DNA of 64,000 nt, taken from assembly GCA_017404065.1 (NCBI GenBank), contig JAFRDB010000099.1, forward strand, positions 1 to 64,000, written 5' to 3'. A program made the position numbers and the translations under genes. Shown here piece after piece: positions 28,165 to 36,784 of the stretch (position 1 is the stretch's first letter; each line of letters opens with the position of its first letter). The notes under the pieces were generated by a model that was not told the DNA's origin, did not search any database, and was given only the letters and a program-made list of their open reading frames with translations. This stretch comes from Clostridia bacterium (GTDB lineage Bacteria > Bacillota > Clostridia > UBA1381).

Positions 28165-30075
28165 TTAATTGTGCGGCTTATAGTAACTGCCGGGCAAGGT
28201 GTCCTTGCTTATAAGGTCGCCGGAGCTGCCGTAGACCTCTCGCACAGAGGTCACGCGTGTGTTCTCGCCATCCTTTGCGACGGTGTTTATGACCTTTACC
28301 GTGCGCGGATCGTCGCGCTGTGTGCCGATAATGCTGACAGTGATCTTATATCCGCTTGTTACCGCGGAGATCTTTATCGGGTAGTCCATGCTGTTCACGA
28401 ATTTATAGTCAACGCTGCCGTATGCGACCGTTGCGTCCTGCCCGAGCGGACAGTAGCCGACCGGAAACATGTGGCTTGTTCTTGATATGATCGAGAGATC
28501 GGAATATATGCACGCGTTATAAAGCGTGGAGCTGACCTGACAGGTGCCGCCGCCGATACCGTCAACGGTCTCGCCGTCAACGTACTCTTTCGCTGTCAGA
28601 AATCCGTTTGCGGCCGAGCGCGGACCGACCGCAGCATTGAACGAGAACACATCACCGGGCAGAAGTACTACGCCGTTTATGCGGCTTGCAGCGTTCGCGA
28701 TGTTCGCGCAGCGGTTTGAAGTCGATGTGCCGTAGCTTGTCGAGTATGAGCCGATCGTCGCGTTAAAAAGCTTTGCCTGCAGTGTTTCCGCGGTTATCTC
28801 CGCGGGTGAGTAGCTGAACGGTATTACAACCTGTTCGCCGCCCTCTACGACCTGTGCCGCAAGCTCTGAGGCAAGGTCTCGGTCGATATAGCGCCCCGGT
28901 ACCTCCGGCATGACTACGACCGTCCCGTTTTCAATAGCGTAGTATGCGTTTTGCGGCTCGCTGTACACGAAGTTGTCGACGTCGTCCACGGTAAGACTAT
29001 GCGGTGCGCAGGACGAGAGTGTTACAGGTAGAGCCGAAAGCCATGTGCTGCCGTTGCCGTTGATGGCGTTTGTGACCTCTTCAAAGGCTTTGTCGGTGTT
29101 GTTGTCAAAGCCGGTATAGCCGGGTGTGCATATCACCGCTCCGTCACCGATCTCCAAGGAATGCTCTACGAGCTCGCCGTATATCTGTTTTCCGAATTCG
29201 GCAAGCTTTCCGCACAGGACTTCCTCGTTCACGTTCGCGCTCGGCGCAACGGTGTGGCGATGAAAGATCTGCAGAGTCTCGGCAAGTCCGTTTATAAACA
29301 TATTGTCTGTTTTGCCGTAGCGCATCGCCTTATCAACTGTATCTTCAATACGCGGCGTTAGTCCGATGTCAACGCCGTTTATCTCGTATTGCTGTCCGGC
29401 GCAGGTTACGGTAAGGTTTCTGCCGCCGAGCAGCTCCTCACTCTGTACCGCGGCAAGCGCCTCGTCGTATGTCATTCCGCTCACGTTCACATTTTCGATA
29501 TAGAGGTTGCGCCCCATTCTGTCCGTTGGCGCGGTCATGCATCCGTAAATATAAACACAGAGAAGGAGAAATATTATAATGCCGAGCGCGAGTGAGATGC
29601 GGCGTGCCGCGAGCGGATGCCGCTTTGCAAAGCTGGCGCTTTGCTTGGAGCTTGTTTTTTTGCTAGTTTTCGCGCCACTTTTCATTTTTATTTTTATTTG
29701 CCTTTTTTCGGCTTTCGTGTTGTTTTTTCTGTTTGTCGGCTTTTTGTACGTTCTCGCGCCGTTCGTTGCTTTTGCCGTTTTTGTCACTTCCTTTTGCGTC
29801 TCCTCTGCGTCCTTGGAGGGAGCATCCTGACTTCCGCCCTCTTCCGGTGTCACGGTTTCGGGGGCGGCGCCGAAATCATCATCCTCATGCTCCTCTGTAT
29901 GAGCCGCTTCGCTTGCAGCCGCAAGATTGCGTATTGCGGCGGCGGTAAATTCGTCACGCGTTACGCCCGGTGCCTTTGGCGCTTCGGGCACGTTTGGCTT
30001 TGGGGTGGTGTCTGTGTTTTTTTCATTATCGCCACCATCGCCGTCATACAGACCGAGCTGCTTTATAAATCCCAT
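28165..30075 (-). CDS. VanW-family envelope protein
   Basis: A 636-residue protein from the ATG at 30075, chosen for the upstream cggagtg; a longer frame to 30168 would overlap the upstream gene. A charged, low-complexity Lys/Thr/Ala cytoplasmic region (about 1-155) precedes one membrane helix (LALGIIIFLLLCVYIYGCM), a putative peptidoglycan-binding region, and the VanW domain near the C-terminus: NIANAASRINGVVLLPGDVF, then GGGTCQVSSTLYNAC and SHMFPVGYCPLGQDATVAYG. VanW occurs in some vancomycin-resistance clusters and many Clostridia, but its reaction is unknown. It most likely acts outside the membrane on or near the wall. Confidence 0.88.
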   Translation of the reverse strand: MGFIKQLGLYDGDGGDNEKNTDTTPKPNVPEAPKAPGVTRDEFTAAAIRNLAAASEAAHTEEHEDDDFGAAPETVTPEEGGSQDAPSKDAEETQKEVTKTAKATNGARTYKKPTNRKNNTKAEKRQIKIKMKSGAKTSKKTSSKQSASFAKRHPLAARRISLALGIIIFLLLCVYIYGCMTAPTDRMGRNLYIENVNVSGMTYDEALAAVQSEELLGGRNLTVTCAGQQYEINGVDIGLTPRIEDTVDKAMRYGKTDNMFINGLAETLQIFHRHTVAPSANVNEEVLCGKLAEFGKQIYGELVEHSLEIGDGAVICTPGYTGFDNNTDKAFEEVTNAINGNGSTWLSALPVTLSSCAPHSLTVDDVDNFVYSEPQNAYYAIENGTVVVMPEVPGRYIDRDLASELAAQVVEGGEQVVIPFSYSPAEITAETLQAKLFNATIGSYSTSYGTSTSNRCANIANAASRINGVVLLPGDVFSFNAAVGPRSAANGFLTAKEYVDGETVDGIGGGTCQVSSTLYNACIYSDLSIISRTSHMFPVGYCPLGQDATVAYGSVDYKFVNSMDYPIKISAVTSGYKITVSIIGTQRDDPRTVKVINTVAKDGENTRVTSVREVYGSSGDLISKDTLPGSYYKPHN

Positions 30076-30119
30076 TCTATCACTCCGTTTTATTGGCGCT
30101 TCGGTCGCGCTGTCGCTGT

Positions 30120-30641
30120 TCAACCGAAGAATTTGTTGAAATCGTTTATATAATCCGTGTATTCGCACAGGAACGCAAGAACCTGCTTGTTATGCCTGAG
30201 CAGATCAAACGCACGCTGCACAGCCCGTATAAAGTCTGGCTCGTATTCGTCCGGGGCGAGCGCATCTGTTAGCGGACACAGCCGTTTTGCGCGCGGGTCG
30301 GTTATTATCTTTATTCTGTCGTCCTTATCCAGTACGGGCGTGAGCGGGAATATACGGCACGCGAGCGGGCGGAACGCCCTGTCGCAGCTCCCTTTGCAGA
30401 TAAGTATGGGCGTGCGGCGGAGCTTGCCGCCGTATTCGTATTCGAATCCGGAGCCGGTGATCGTCATTCCCTCCGGCTTTATAAGATCATAGACCGCCTT
30501 CTCGCCCGGGAAAAGGTACATACCCGATTCCTCATCTCCCTTGCAGCATACCGCGCCGCAGTATGTTCCGCAGTCGGTGGGCAGCGGCGTGTACCGGTCA
30601 AACATTCTGTAGATCTGGAGATATATATATGCGCTGTTCAT
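30120..30641 (-). CDS. Cysteine-cluster protein, YkgJ-like
   Basis: A 173-residue soluble protein from the ATG at 30641, which follows agaggaaaaa. Cysteines are spaced as in YkgJ/Fe-S-cluster-like proteins: DCGTYCGAVCCKG, then CKGSCDRAFRPLACRIFPL, then a late RLCPL. Such clusters probably bind zinc or iron-sulfur; the function of the family is unknown. It is the first gene of a three-gene minus-strand run with the VanW and synthetase-like genes, spaced 44 and 14 bases apart. Confidence 0.75.
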   Translation of the reverse strand: MNSAYIYLQIYRMFDRYTPLPTDCGTYCGAVCCKGDEESGMYLFPGEKAVYDLIKPEGMTITGSGFEYEYGGKLRRTPILICKGSCDRAFRPLACRIFPLTPVLDKDDRIKIITDPRAKRLCPLTDALAPDEYEPDFIRAVQRAFDLLRHNKQVLAFLCEYTDYINDFNKFFG

Positions 30642-30688
30642 AGTTTTTTTCCTCTTTAAAATATGCTTCTTTTGGTTATACATTGCTT

Positions 30689-30717
30689 ATTATAACATAA
30701 TTTTGCGTCAAAAACAA
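30689..30717 (-). promoter_or_regulatory. Promoter of the Cys-cluster/VanW/synthetase-like run
   Basis: On the minus strand TTGTTT (30712-30717), 17-base spacer, TATAAT (30689-30694), about 50 bases before the ATG at 30641. Confidence 0.6.
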
Positions 30718-30779
30718 GCTTTTTTGGCGAGCTTAACATTTTTTTGAGGTTGTCTTAACAATTTCGTTTTAATTGAACG

Positions 30780-30808
30780 TTGCATTTAGAGATCGAATGT
30801 GGTATAAT
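30780..30808 (+). promoter_or_regulatory. Sigma-A promoter of tilS
   Basis: TTGCAT (30780-30785), 17-base spacer, TATAAT (30803-30808). Transcription would start at about 30815, inside the heptamer repeat tract. Confidence 0.75.
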
Positions 30809-30810
30809 CA

Positions 30811-30873
30811 ATCAGGAATCAGGAATCAGGAATCAGGAATCAGGAATCAGGGATCAGGGATCAGGGATCAGGA
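30811..30873 (+). repeat. Nine tandem 7-bp repeats in the tilS leader
   Basis: The unit is ATCAGGA: five copies of ATCAGGA, three of ATCAGGG, then one ATCAGGA that runs straight into the ribosome binding site ggagg (30870-30875) of tilS. Each unit has a weak Shine-Dalgarno-like AGGA. A tract of this kind can change length by slippage. Confidence 0.9.
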
Positions 30874-30880
30874 GGATTAT

Positions 30881-32227
30881 ATGTTAAGGACTATCGAACG
30901 TACTATGCTTTCGCATGGGATGCTGCCGATGCGGTCGGTGCTTGTCGGGCTTTCCGGCGGCGCGGACAGCGCAGCGCTTGCTCATATCCTGTACGCTCTT
31001 TCCGATAAATACGGGTTTGCGGTGTATGCAGCCCATGTGAATCACGGGCTGCGCGGCGTTGCGGCGGACGCGGACGAGGAATTTTCACGCGGGTTTGCCG
31101 AAAGCCTCGGAATACCTTTCTTTTCGCTGCGTGCCGATGTGCGCGCGGAGGCGGCGCGGCGCGGCGTGAGCGAGGAGCTTGCCGGACGCTCCGTGAGATA
31201 CGATTTCTTTGACAGGCTTGCGCAGGAGCACGGCATAGAACGTGTCGCGACTGCGCATCATAAAAACGATAATGCGGAAACGATACTTATGAACCTCATG
31301 CGCGGCAGCGGTATATCCGGACTTTGCGGCATACCGTATACCCGCGGACGGATAATCCGTCCTATGCTTGATGTGTCGCGCGCGGAGATCGAAGGATATT
31401 GCGCGGGTAACGGCATAAGGTATGTTACGGACGCGACAAATCTTGAAACCGTCTATACGCGCAACAGGGTGCGCAATGTTCTTATCCCGCTTATGGAGAA
31501 GGAATTCAATCCGTCGGTCGTGGACACTATAACGTCAAACGCAAGGCTGATCGCCCGCGATGAGGATTTTTTAAACAGCGCGGCGGAGGCTGCGTATACC
31601 GATACTGTAAAGGACGGCGCGGCGGACGCGGCAAAGCTTGCGGAGCTTCATACCGCGCTTGCTCTGCGTGTAGCGCGGCGCATGATAGGGGAGGTCACGG
31701 AAATTGCGGATGTGCCGCAGACCGCGGCGGAATCGGTGCTTGCCCTTGCCAAAGGAGGACGCACAGGCGCGCGGGTCGATATCGTGCGCGGCGCGTATGC
31801 CGTTATGGAATACGGTATGATAAGGATAAAAGAGGGCGTGCCGGAAAAGACGGAATTTGAATATAAGCTTAGGCTTGGGGAAAAGCTGTATATACCGGAG
31901 CTTGGTGTTACCGTGCTTGCAGAGGAATGCGACGGTATGTCGCGCGACGGCGCGGAATACTTCGGCGCGGCGCCGGATGCGGACATACGCGTGCGCTCGC
32001 GCCGCGTCGGTGACAGGTTCCGACCGTGGGGGATGGACGGGACAAAGAGGCTGAAGTCTTTTTTGATAGACGAGAAGGTGCCGCGCGATATGCGTGACCG
32101 CATCGGCATTGTCACGATAAACGGCGAGATAGCGTGGGTGATGGGGCACAGGCGCGATGAGAGGTTCAGATTTGAAAAAAAGGGAATAAAAATATTTACA
32201 TTTTTAGGGGGACTGCCGTCCCCCTAA
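30881..32227 (+). CDS. tilS: tRNA(Ile)-lysidine synthase
   Basis: A 448-residue protein from the ATG at 30881, chosen for the ggagg six bases upstream. An upstream in-frame start would translate the heptamer tract and is rejected. The N-terminal PP-loop SGGADS (25-30) marks the ATP pyrophosphatase domain; ATAHHKNDNAETILMNLMRG and NRVRNVLIPLM are conserved TilS motifs. The C-terminal TilS domain reads RSRRVGDRFRPWGMDGTKRL and KVPRDMRDRIGIV. It adds lysine to C34 of the AUA-reading tRNA and is normally essential. The last codons (FLGGLPSP) are encoded by repeat copy 5. tilS next to ftsH is a common Firmicutes order. Confidence 0.95.
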   Translation: MLRTIERTMLSHGMLPMRSVLVGLSGGADSAALAHILYALSDKYGFAVYAAHVNHGLRGVAADADEEFSRGFAESLGIPFFSLRADVRAEAARRGVSEELAGRSVRYDFFDRLAQEHGIERVATAHHKNDNAETILMNLMRGSGISGLCGIPYTRGRIIRPMLDVSRAEIEGYCAGNGIRYVTDATNLETVYTRNRVRNVLIPLMEKEFNPSVVDTITSNARLIARDEDFLNSAAEAAYTDTVKDGAADAAKLAELHTALALRVARRMIGEVTEIADVPQTAAESVLALAKGGRTGARVDIVRGAYAVMEYGMIRIKEGVPEKTEFEYKLRLGEKLYIPELGVTVLAEECDGMSRDGAEYFGAAPDADIRVRSRRVGDRFRPWGMDGTKRLKSFLIDEKVPRDMRDRIGIVTINGEIAWVMGHRRDERFRFEKKGIKIFTFLGGLPSP

Positions 32228-32387
32228 CCCCCTGCTACACTCTGCTTTTAGCAATGGGATGCGCTGGTTTGCTGCGCTCTGCGCTTTGCTGTGTGCGGTC
32301 GGTTAATGTATCGCAAGGGCTTGGGGAAGTGTGTCTCACTCATTTTAAAAATCGGATAAAAATATTTGTTAAGGCTTGAAATTTTAA
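32190..32387. repeat. MITE-like intergenic repeat, copy 5
   Basis: Begins inside the 3' end of tilS (aatatttacatttttaggggg, then gactgccgtccccctaa) and ends near gcttgaaatttta, which overlaps the -35 of the ftsH promoter. The inner sequence is GC-rich and more diverged than in the other copies. Exact borders are uncertain. Confidence 0.55.
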
Positions 32388-32404
32388 AAAGTATGTGTTA
32401 CAAT
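32376..32404 (+). promoter_or_regulatory. Promoter of ftsH
   Basis: TTGAAA (32376-32381), 17-base spacer, TACAAT (32399-32404). Start would be near 32411, giving a leader of about 130 bases that contains the palindromic element below. Confidence 0.7.
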
Positions 32405-32407
32405 ACC

Positions 32408-32522
32408 CCATAGTACGTAATGTTGTGAAGTTAAGCGAAAAAGTCTCGTCAGACACCGCTCGCGGTGTCTGACGAGTTACCGTTAACGTATGTCAGCTTG
32501 ACAACATTGCCATAGTACGTAA
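32408..32522 (+). repeat. Palindromic element with 13-bp flanking direct repeats in the ftsH leader
   Basis: CCATAGTACGTAA occurs directly repeated at 32408-32420 and 32510-32522. Between the copies lie 89 bases with imperfect inverted ends (TGTTGTGAAG and CTTGACAACA) and a perfect 15-bp stem, CTCGTCAGACACCGC (32445-32459) with GCGGTGTCTGACGAG (32462-32476). It looks like a small inserted element with target duplication, or a structured leader. No T run follows, so it is not a simple terminator. Confidence 0.75.
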
Positions 32523-32539
32523 AAGGAGAGGATTTAGAT

Positions 32540-34363
32540 TTGGAAAGATGGAGACGTAGCTTCGGGATCTGGATTATACTGCTTCTGGCGGCGTATTTCA
32601 TGTATTCGTTCTATGTCCGCAACAGCGCGGAGGCGGCGCGGGATATACTCTATTCCGAGTTCATACATGAGATAGCCCTTGAGGAGGTCAATGACATTGT
32701 CCTCTCGGATGATCACGTTGAGGGCAGGATCGGCGGCGAGTGGGTCAGGGCAAAGATACCGTCACGTGAGATTTTTTTTGAAAACGCGGGAGATTATATA
32801 AACGAACAGGTGGAGCGCGGAATGTTAAAGATCGACATAAAGCAGCCGCGGTTTTCGCTTACCGGTTCGCTTGACCTTATTGTTTCGGTCGGGCTTATAA
32901 TCCTGCTGTTTATAATGATGTTCCGCCAGCAGAACGGCGGCGGTTTTGCAAGGAGCCGGGCAAAGCTGATGAGCGAGCGCGGTGATGTGACCTTTGCCGA
33001 TGTTGCCGGCGCGAAGGAGGAAAAGGCGGAGCTGGAGGAGATCGTGGATTTTCTGCGCGATCCGTTAAAATATACGCGCTTGGGCGCAAAGATACCGCGC
33101 GGAATACTTCTTGTCGGTTCGCCGGGCAACGGTAAAACTCTGCTTGCAAAGGCTGTTGCGGGCGAGGCGGGCGTGCCGTTCTTCTCGATAAGCGGCTCGG
33201 ACTTTGTTGAGCTTTATGTCGGCGTGGGCGCGTCAAGGGTAAGAGATATGTTCGAGCGCGCAAAGAAGGCAAAGCCGTGTATAGTGTTTATTGACGAGAT
33301 AGACGCGGTGGGCAGAAAGCGCGGCGCGGGCATGGGCGGCGGCCATGACGAGAGAGAGCAGACGCTGAACCAGCTTCTTGTTGAGATGGACGGATTTACG
33401 GAAAACGACGGCGTTATTATAATCGCGGCGACCAATCGTCCTGATATACTTGACAAGGCATTGTTGCGTCCGGGGCGGTTTGACAGGCAGATAGTTGTCG
33501 ATTATCCGGATGTCAAGGGGCGAGAGGAGATACTGAGGGTACACTCGGCGAAAAAGCCGCTTGCAGCGGAGGTCGATCTTGAAAGCATTGCGAAAAAGAC
33601 TACCGGCTACAGCGGCGCTGACCTTGCAAATCTTCTTAACGAGGCTGCGATACTCGCGGCAAAGCGCGGGCACAAGGATATAACGACAGAGGATATAGAC
33701 GACGCAAACCTCAAGGTGATGATGGGCGCGGAGAAGAAGTCAAAGGTGCTCTCTGATGAGGAGAAGCGGCTTACCGCGTACCATGAGGCAGGCCACGCGA
33801 TAGCGGCGCACCTCGTGGACGCGACACAGTCCGTAACGACGGTATCTATAATCCCGCGCGGCAGAGCGGGCGGATTTACGATGTATCAGCCTGAGAGCGA
33901 CAACCGTATGTACCTCTCGCGCAGGGATATTTTAAACCGTATGACGATAGGTCTCGGCGGACGCGCCGCGGAGGAGATCATGCTTGACGATATAAGCACG
34001 GGCGCGTCGAACGACATAGAGAATGTTACCGCGATCGCGCGCGATATGGTCGTAAAATACGGCATGAGCGACCGGCTCGGCAGAGTCTCATACGATAACG
34101 GCAGCGAGGTATTCTTAGGCCGCGATTACGGGCACTCGAAGCAGTACAGCGAGAGAACTGCGGCGGAGATAGACGAGGAGGTACACCGCATCATAGAGGA
34201 GCAGTATGCGGAGGTGAAAAGGCTTCTTTGCGAGCATCGGGCGGAGCTTGAGCGCGTTGCTGAGCTGCTTCTGAAAAAGGAAACGATAACAGGCGAGGAA
34301 TTTGCGGAGTGTTTTGAGAACATAGATCCGAAGGGGGGTGAGATGGATGGCACAGGTAACTAA
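32540..34363 (+). CDS. ftsH: ATP-dependent zinc metalloprotease FtsH
   Basis: A 607-residue membrane-bound AAA+ protease. Two membrane helices (about 8-26 and 110-128) flank a short outside domain. The AAA module has Walker A GSPGNGKT (193-200; Asn where most FtsH have Thr), Walker [10 protein letters not shown] (247-255) and an arginine-finger region LLRPGRFDR. The zinc protease site is HEAGH (415-419), with a third ligand near residue 492 ([12 protein letters not shown]). It degrades misfolded and short-lived membrane and cytosolic proteins. The start is a TTG at 32540 after aggagagg; the next Met is inside the first membrane helix. Its end overlaps the DUF1858 gene by 17 bases. Confidence 0.97.
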   Translation: MERWRRSFGIWIILLLAAYFMYSFYVRNSAEAARDILYSEFIHEIALEEVNDIVLSDDHVEGRIGGEWVRAKIPSREIFFENAGDYINEQVERGMLKIDIKQPRFSLTGSLDLIVSVGLIILLFIMMFRQQNGGGFARSRAKLMSERGDVTFADVAGAKEEKAELEEIVDFLRDPLKYTRLGAKIPRGILLVGSPGNGKTLLAKAVAGEAGVPFFSISGSDFVELYVGVGASRVRDMFERAKKAKPCIVFIDEIDAVGRKRGAGMGGGHDEREQTLNQLLVEMDGFTENDGVIIIAATNRPDILDKALLRPGRFDRQIVVDYPDVKGREEILRVHSAKKPLAAEVDLESIAKKTTGYSGADLANLLNEAAILAAKRGHKDITTEDIDDANLKVMMGAEKKSKVLSDEEKRLTAYHEAGHAIAAHLVDATQSVTTVSIIPRGRAGGFTMYQPESDNRMYLSRRDILNRMTIGLGGRAAEEIMLDDISTGASNDIENVTAIARDMVVKYGMSDRLGRVSYDNGSEVFLGRDYGHSKQYSERTAAEIDEEVHRIIEEQYAEVKRLLCEHRAELERVAELLLKKETITGEEFAECFENIDPKGGEMDGTGN

Positions 34364-34547
34364 GGATACGCTTATAGGTGAGGCTTTGCAAATAAACCTT
34401 GATATAGCGCCGATACTCATGCAGGCGGGAATGCACTGCGTAGGCTGCCCTGCTTCACAGGCTGAATCGATAGAGGAGGCATGCATGGTACACGGTATCG
34501 ACTGCGATAAGCTTGTAAAAGATATTAACGAGTTTTTGGCAAAGTAA
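34347..34547 (+). CDS. DUF1858 small protein
   Basis: A 66-residue protein from the ATG at 34347, preceded by aaggggggtg; an in-frame GTG at 34338 is less likely. It matches DUF1858: [16 protein letters not shown]-like start, [17 protein letters not shown], and [19 protein letters not shown]. The C-x-x-C pair (HCVGC) suggests a redox or metal role, as in hybrid-cluster-associated DUF1858 proteins; function is unknown. It overlaps the end of ftsH and should be translated from the same mRNA. Confidence 0.85.
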   Translation: MAQVTKDTLIGEALQINLDIAPILMQAGMHCVGCPASQAESIEEACMVHGIDCDKLVKDINEFLAK

Positions 34548-34560
34548 ATACAGGTTAAAT

Positions 34561-34613
34561 AAAAAGACACGCAGCTGCCGGGGTTCAAGCCGGTCGCTGT
34601 GTGTCTTTTTTTT
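34561..34613. terminator. Bidirectional rho-independent terminator
   Basis: GACACGCAGC (34566-34575) pairs with GCTGTGTGTC (34596-34605), with an inner CCGG/CCGG pair. It is flanked by A's on the left and eight T's on the right, so it can serve both the ftsH unit and the convergent minus-strand gene ending at 34612. Confidence 0.85.
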
Positions 34614-35061
34614 AATGCTCCGGAGCGTGGTATTCCGATTTATCAAAGCCGATGATCATGGTGAAAAGGTTTGGCACGAGGATCATGCCGACCTTGAAGA
34701 GTGTGCCCTTGCCAAAGCGATCGCACATTCTGATGCCGTGTATCAGCTCGGATAATACGGTTATTACTATGGTCGGGATACCGAATGCGATGACCGCCCA
34801 TGTGGGTATCGCGTCCACAGCTTTAAATATCGCTTCGATCACCCATGTGAATATCTCCAGAACAAACCAGACATGGCTCATTCCGGCGATATGATGTGAG
34901 ACATAGATATTATATACGGGGATCAGCGATTTCCAGCCTTTTTCGCCCGCCTTTACAAGTATTCTCCATTCTGCGATAATAAACAGCACATAGACCGCGA
35001 TGCTTATTATGGCCAGGCAGATAATCGTCGGAGATAAGGCGTTAGTGTTCAAATTATCCAT
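34612..35061 (-). CDS. DUF5684-like integral membrane protein
   Basis: A 149-residue protein from the ATG at 35061. It has about four membrane helices and the family-like segment EWRILVKAGEKGWKSLIPVY, followed by RMCDRFGKGTLFKVGMILVP. Members resemble signal-peptidase-associated small membrane proteins, and the role is unknown. No strong ribosome binding site precedes the ATG; a TTG at 35091 overlapping the upstream stop is the alternative, suggesting translational coupling to the HdeD-like gene. Confidence 0.7.
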   Translation of the reverse strand: MDNLNTNALSPTIICLAIISIAVYVLFIIAEWRILVKAGEKGWKSLIPVYNIYVSHHIAGMSHVWFVLEIFTWVIEAIFKAVDAIPTWAVIAFGIPTIVITVLSELIHGIRMCDRFGKGTLFKVGMILVPNLFTMIIGFDKSEYHAPEH

Positions 35062-35080
35062 GCGTAAAGCTTTTTCGGTA

Positions 35081-35587
35081 TTATTCGGCAACGGAGCCTA
35101 TGATTATCATATTAACGCCCGCTTCGATGAAGTAGATGCCGATCAAGAAACCGATTGAAATTGCCAGAGCCAACGGCTCAAAGAATGACGATATACCGAT
35201 GATGATGCCGAGTATGCCGAAAATCAGCTGTAAGATCCACAAAGAAGAGCCGGTCGGCTTTGTGACCTTTATTGCCGAGATCATTGCAACGATACCCATA
35301 AGTATGAACCATACAGCCGCCAAAACAAGGTTAAAGCCGTCAATTACAAGGATCAGCTGCGGGAAGCAAAGCACGATAACACCAAACAGAACGCTTAGTA
35401 TATCAAACGCGAACAGCAGTCCGTATCTTTTATACGCGATGCTTCTGAAAATACCGGAAATACCGTATACGAGCGCCATGACCGCAACGAAATATCCGAC
35501 ATTTAAAAATGTTACCAGCGGGGAAACCATGAATACAAAGCCTGATATGATCATCAAAATTCCTAAAATAATAAATACTATTGTCAT
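35081..35587 (-). CDS. HdeD-like DUF308 membrane protein
   Basis: A 168-residue protein from the ATG at 35587, preceded by gaggtgtaaaatt. It is made of about six hydrophobic helices in pairs, with the DUF308/HdeD pattern G-I-L-M-I-I-S-G, YGISGIFRSIAYKR and FGILGIIIGISSFFEP. HdeD in enterobacteria is linked to acid resistance; in Clostridia the function is not known. It is followed on the same strand by the DUF5684-like gene. Confidence 0.8.
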   Translation of the reverse strand: MTIVFIILGILMIISGFVFMVSPLVTFLNVGYFVAVMALVYGISGIFRSIAYKRYGLLFAFDILSVLFGVIVLCFPQLILVIDGFNLVLAAVWFILMGIVAMISAIKVTKPTGSSLWILQLIFGILGIIIGISSFFEPLALAISIGFLIGIYFIEAGVNMIIIGSVAE

Positions 35588-35709
35588 AATTTTACACCTC
35601 ATTTTAAATTCTTTTTTTTAATTGCTTCTTTTGTGCCGTCCGCCCTGATCGGATCGGACGAATATATGTCAGGTCATATCTGTCACCTCCCGATATATGT
35701 GATCGTTTA

Positions 35710-36651
35710 TTATTTGTTTGGGTTTTTAAACCATTTTCCCGTAAACCTGAATATCATCGGATATACGCCGATGAGCACGAAAATAAGTATCATATAGCGC
35801 AGCGCACGCGTGAGGAATGCGGCTGTTGTGGCGGAGTTCATGAACTCCGCGGTAAATGGCAGCTTCAGCAGCGTGTTCAGGATGAAAAATATCGCGATAC
35901 CACCCGCTACGCGTAGAACGCAGCGCAGCGGACTGCGCGTGTTCTCAAACTTGACATATTTCTGCTCCAGTTCGTCAGCGAGAATGAAGCCGAGCAGCAG
36001 ACCGAAGCCTGTGTAATAGTCGGTGCTCCTGCAATAGAAAAATCCGGGCAGCGCGGCAATCAATATAAGGATTTTAAATATACGCTGATTTCTGATTTTG
36101 CTTTGCAGCCACGGCATCGCAAAGATTACAATGAGTCCAAGCAGCCAGCCGGCAAGTACATCCGTAGGATAATGTACACCCAGACAGAAGCGGGATACTC
36201 CTATAAGCAGCGGCAGCACTGTTCCGATCACCGTGAGCGCCTTGGTTTTCTTGTATTTTGCCAGCGAGCCGTAAACGGTTATTGAGTTGGTGGAGTGGCC
36301 GCTTGGAAATGAAAATTCCTGAGCGGTTATGTTATAAATATCTGCGTTTTTGTCCACAGGCTTCAGACACTTGATCTCGGCAGTGTCAAAATAAGGTCTG
36401 CGGCGTATGAATACGTTCTTGATCATGGAGTTCAGCACAAGTCCCGCCAATGCGTTTATGCCGACAAAACGTCCGAAGCGCTTGTCATAGCACCAATACA
36501 AAAAGCCCAGCACTACAATGCAGATCAGCTCCTCTCCGAAGGCGGAGATGAATGAGGCAAGCGCCGTTCCGAAGCTGCCTATATGCGCTTGCAGCCATAC
36601 GATCAGGGAAACCTCCCAGTCAAAGAAAAATGTATTGCCTATCTTATCCAT
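35710..36651 (-). CDS. PAP2-family membrane phosphatase
   Basis: A 313-residue protein from the ATG at 36651. The start is placed here because the promoter at 36737-36765 excludes upstream codons, and an ATG at 36708 has its aaggag directly touching it. The phosphatase signature is complete: K-x6-R-P (KNVFIRRRP), FPSGHSTNS, and SR-x5-H-x3-D (SRFCLGVHYPTD). Eight or more membrane helices are visible. Such enzymes remove phosphate from lipid phosphates, for example undecaprenyl diphosphate or phosphatidic acid; a carrier-lipid recycling role next to the glycan cluster is plausible but not shown. Confidence 0.85.
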   Translation of the reverse strand: MDKIGNTFFFDWEVSLIVWLQAHIGSFGTALASFISAFGEELICIVVLGFLYWCYDKRFGRFVGINALAGLVLNSMIKNVFIRRRPYFDTAEIKCLKPVDKNADIYNITAQEFSFPSGHSTNSITVYGSLAKYKKTKALTVIGTVLPLLIGVSRFCLGVHYPTDVLAGWLLGLIVIFAMPWLQSKIRNQRIFKILILIAALPGFFYCRSTDYYTGFGLLLGFILADELEQKYVKFENTRSPLRCVLRVAGGIAIFFILNTLLKLPFTAEFMNSATTAAFLTRALRYMILIFVLIGVYPMIFRFTGKWFKNPNK

Positions 36652-36736
36652 TGCAAAATTTGCTGCTCCGGTGCGGCAGCGATCTTTGCCGCCTGTCCGC
36701 CGCAGCATCTCCTTATCTGATATGTCTGGTATATTT

Positions 36737-36765
36737 ATTATACAAAAAAATGAGTGAATTGTCAA
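36737..36765 (-). promoter_or_regulatory. Consensus sigma-A promoter of the PAP2 gene
   Basis: On the minus strand TTGACA (36760-36765), 17-base spacer, TATAAT (36737-36742): a perfect match. Transcription would start near 36730. Confidence 0.9.
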
Positions 36766-36784
36766 TGTATTTGTAAAGGGAATT

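Noticed and set aside
30811-30873. Short regular repeats considered as a CRISPR array
   Set aside because: Units are only 7 bases, directly adjoining and without spacers; no cas genes nearby.
30773-30880. N-terminal extension of TilS starting at a TTG upstream of the repeat tract
   Set aside because: That start lies upstream of the -35 and -10 of the promoter and would translate the repeats; the ATG at 30881 has an ideal ribosome binding site.
31571-32149. 192-codon minus-strand frame within tilS
   Set aside because: Opposite-strand shadow of a well-recognised gene; composition typical of antisense translation.
32445-32476. Strong stem considered as a terminator for tilS
   Set aside because: No T run on either side and it lies downstream of the ftsH promoter, inside the leader.
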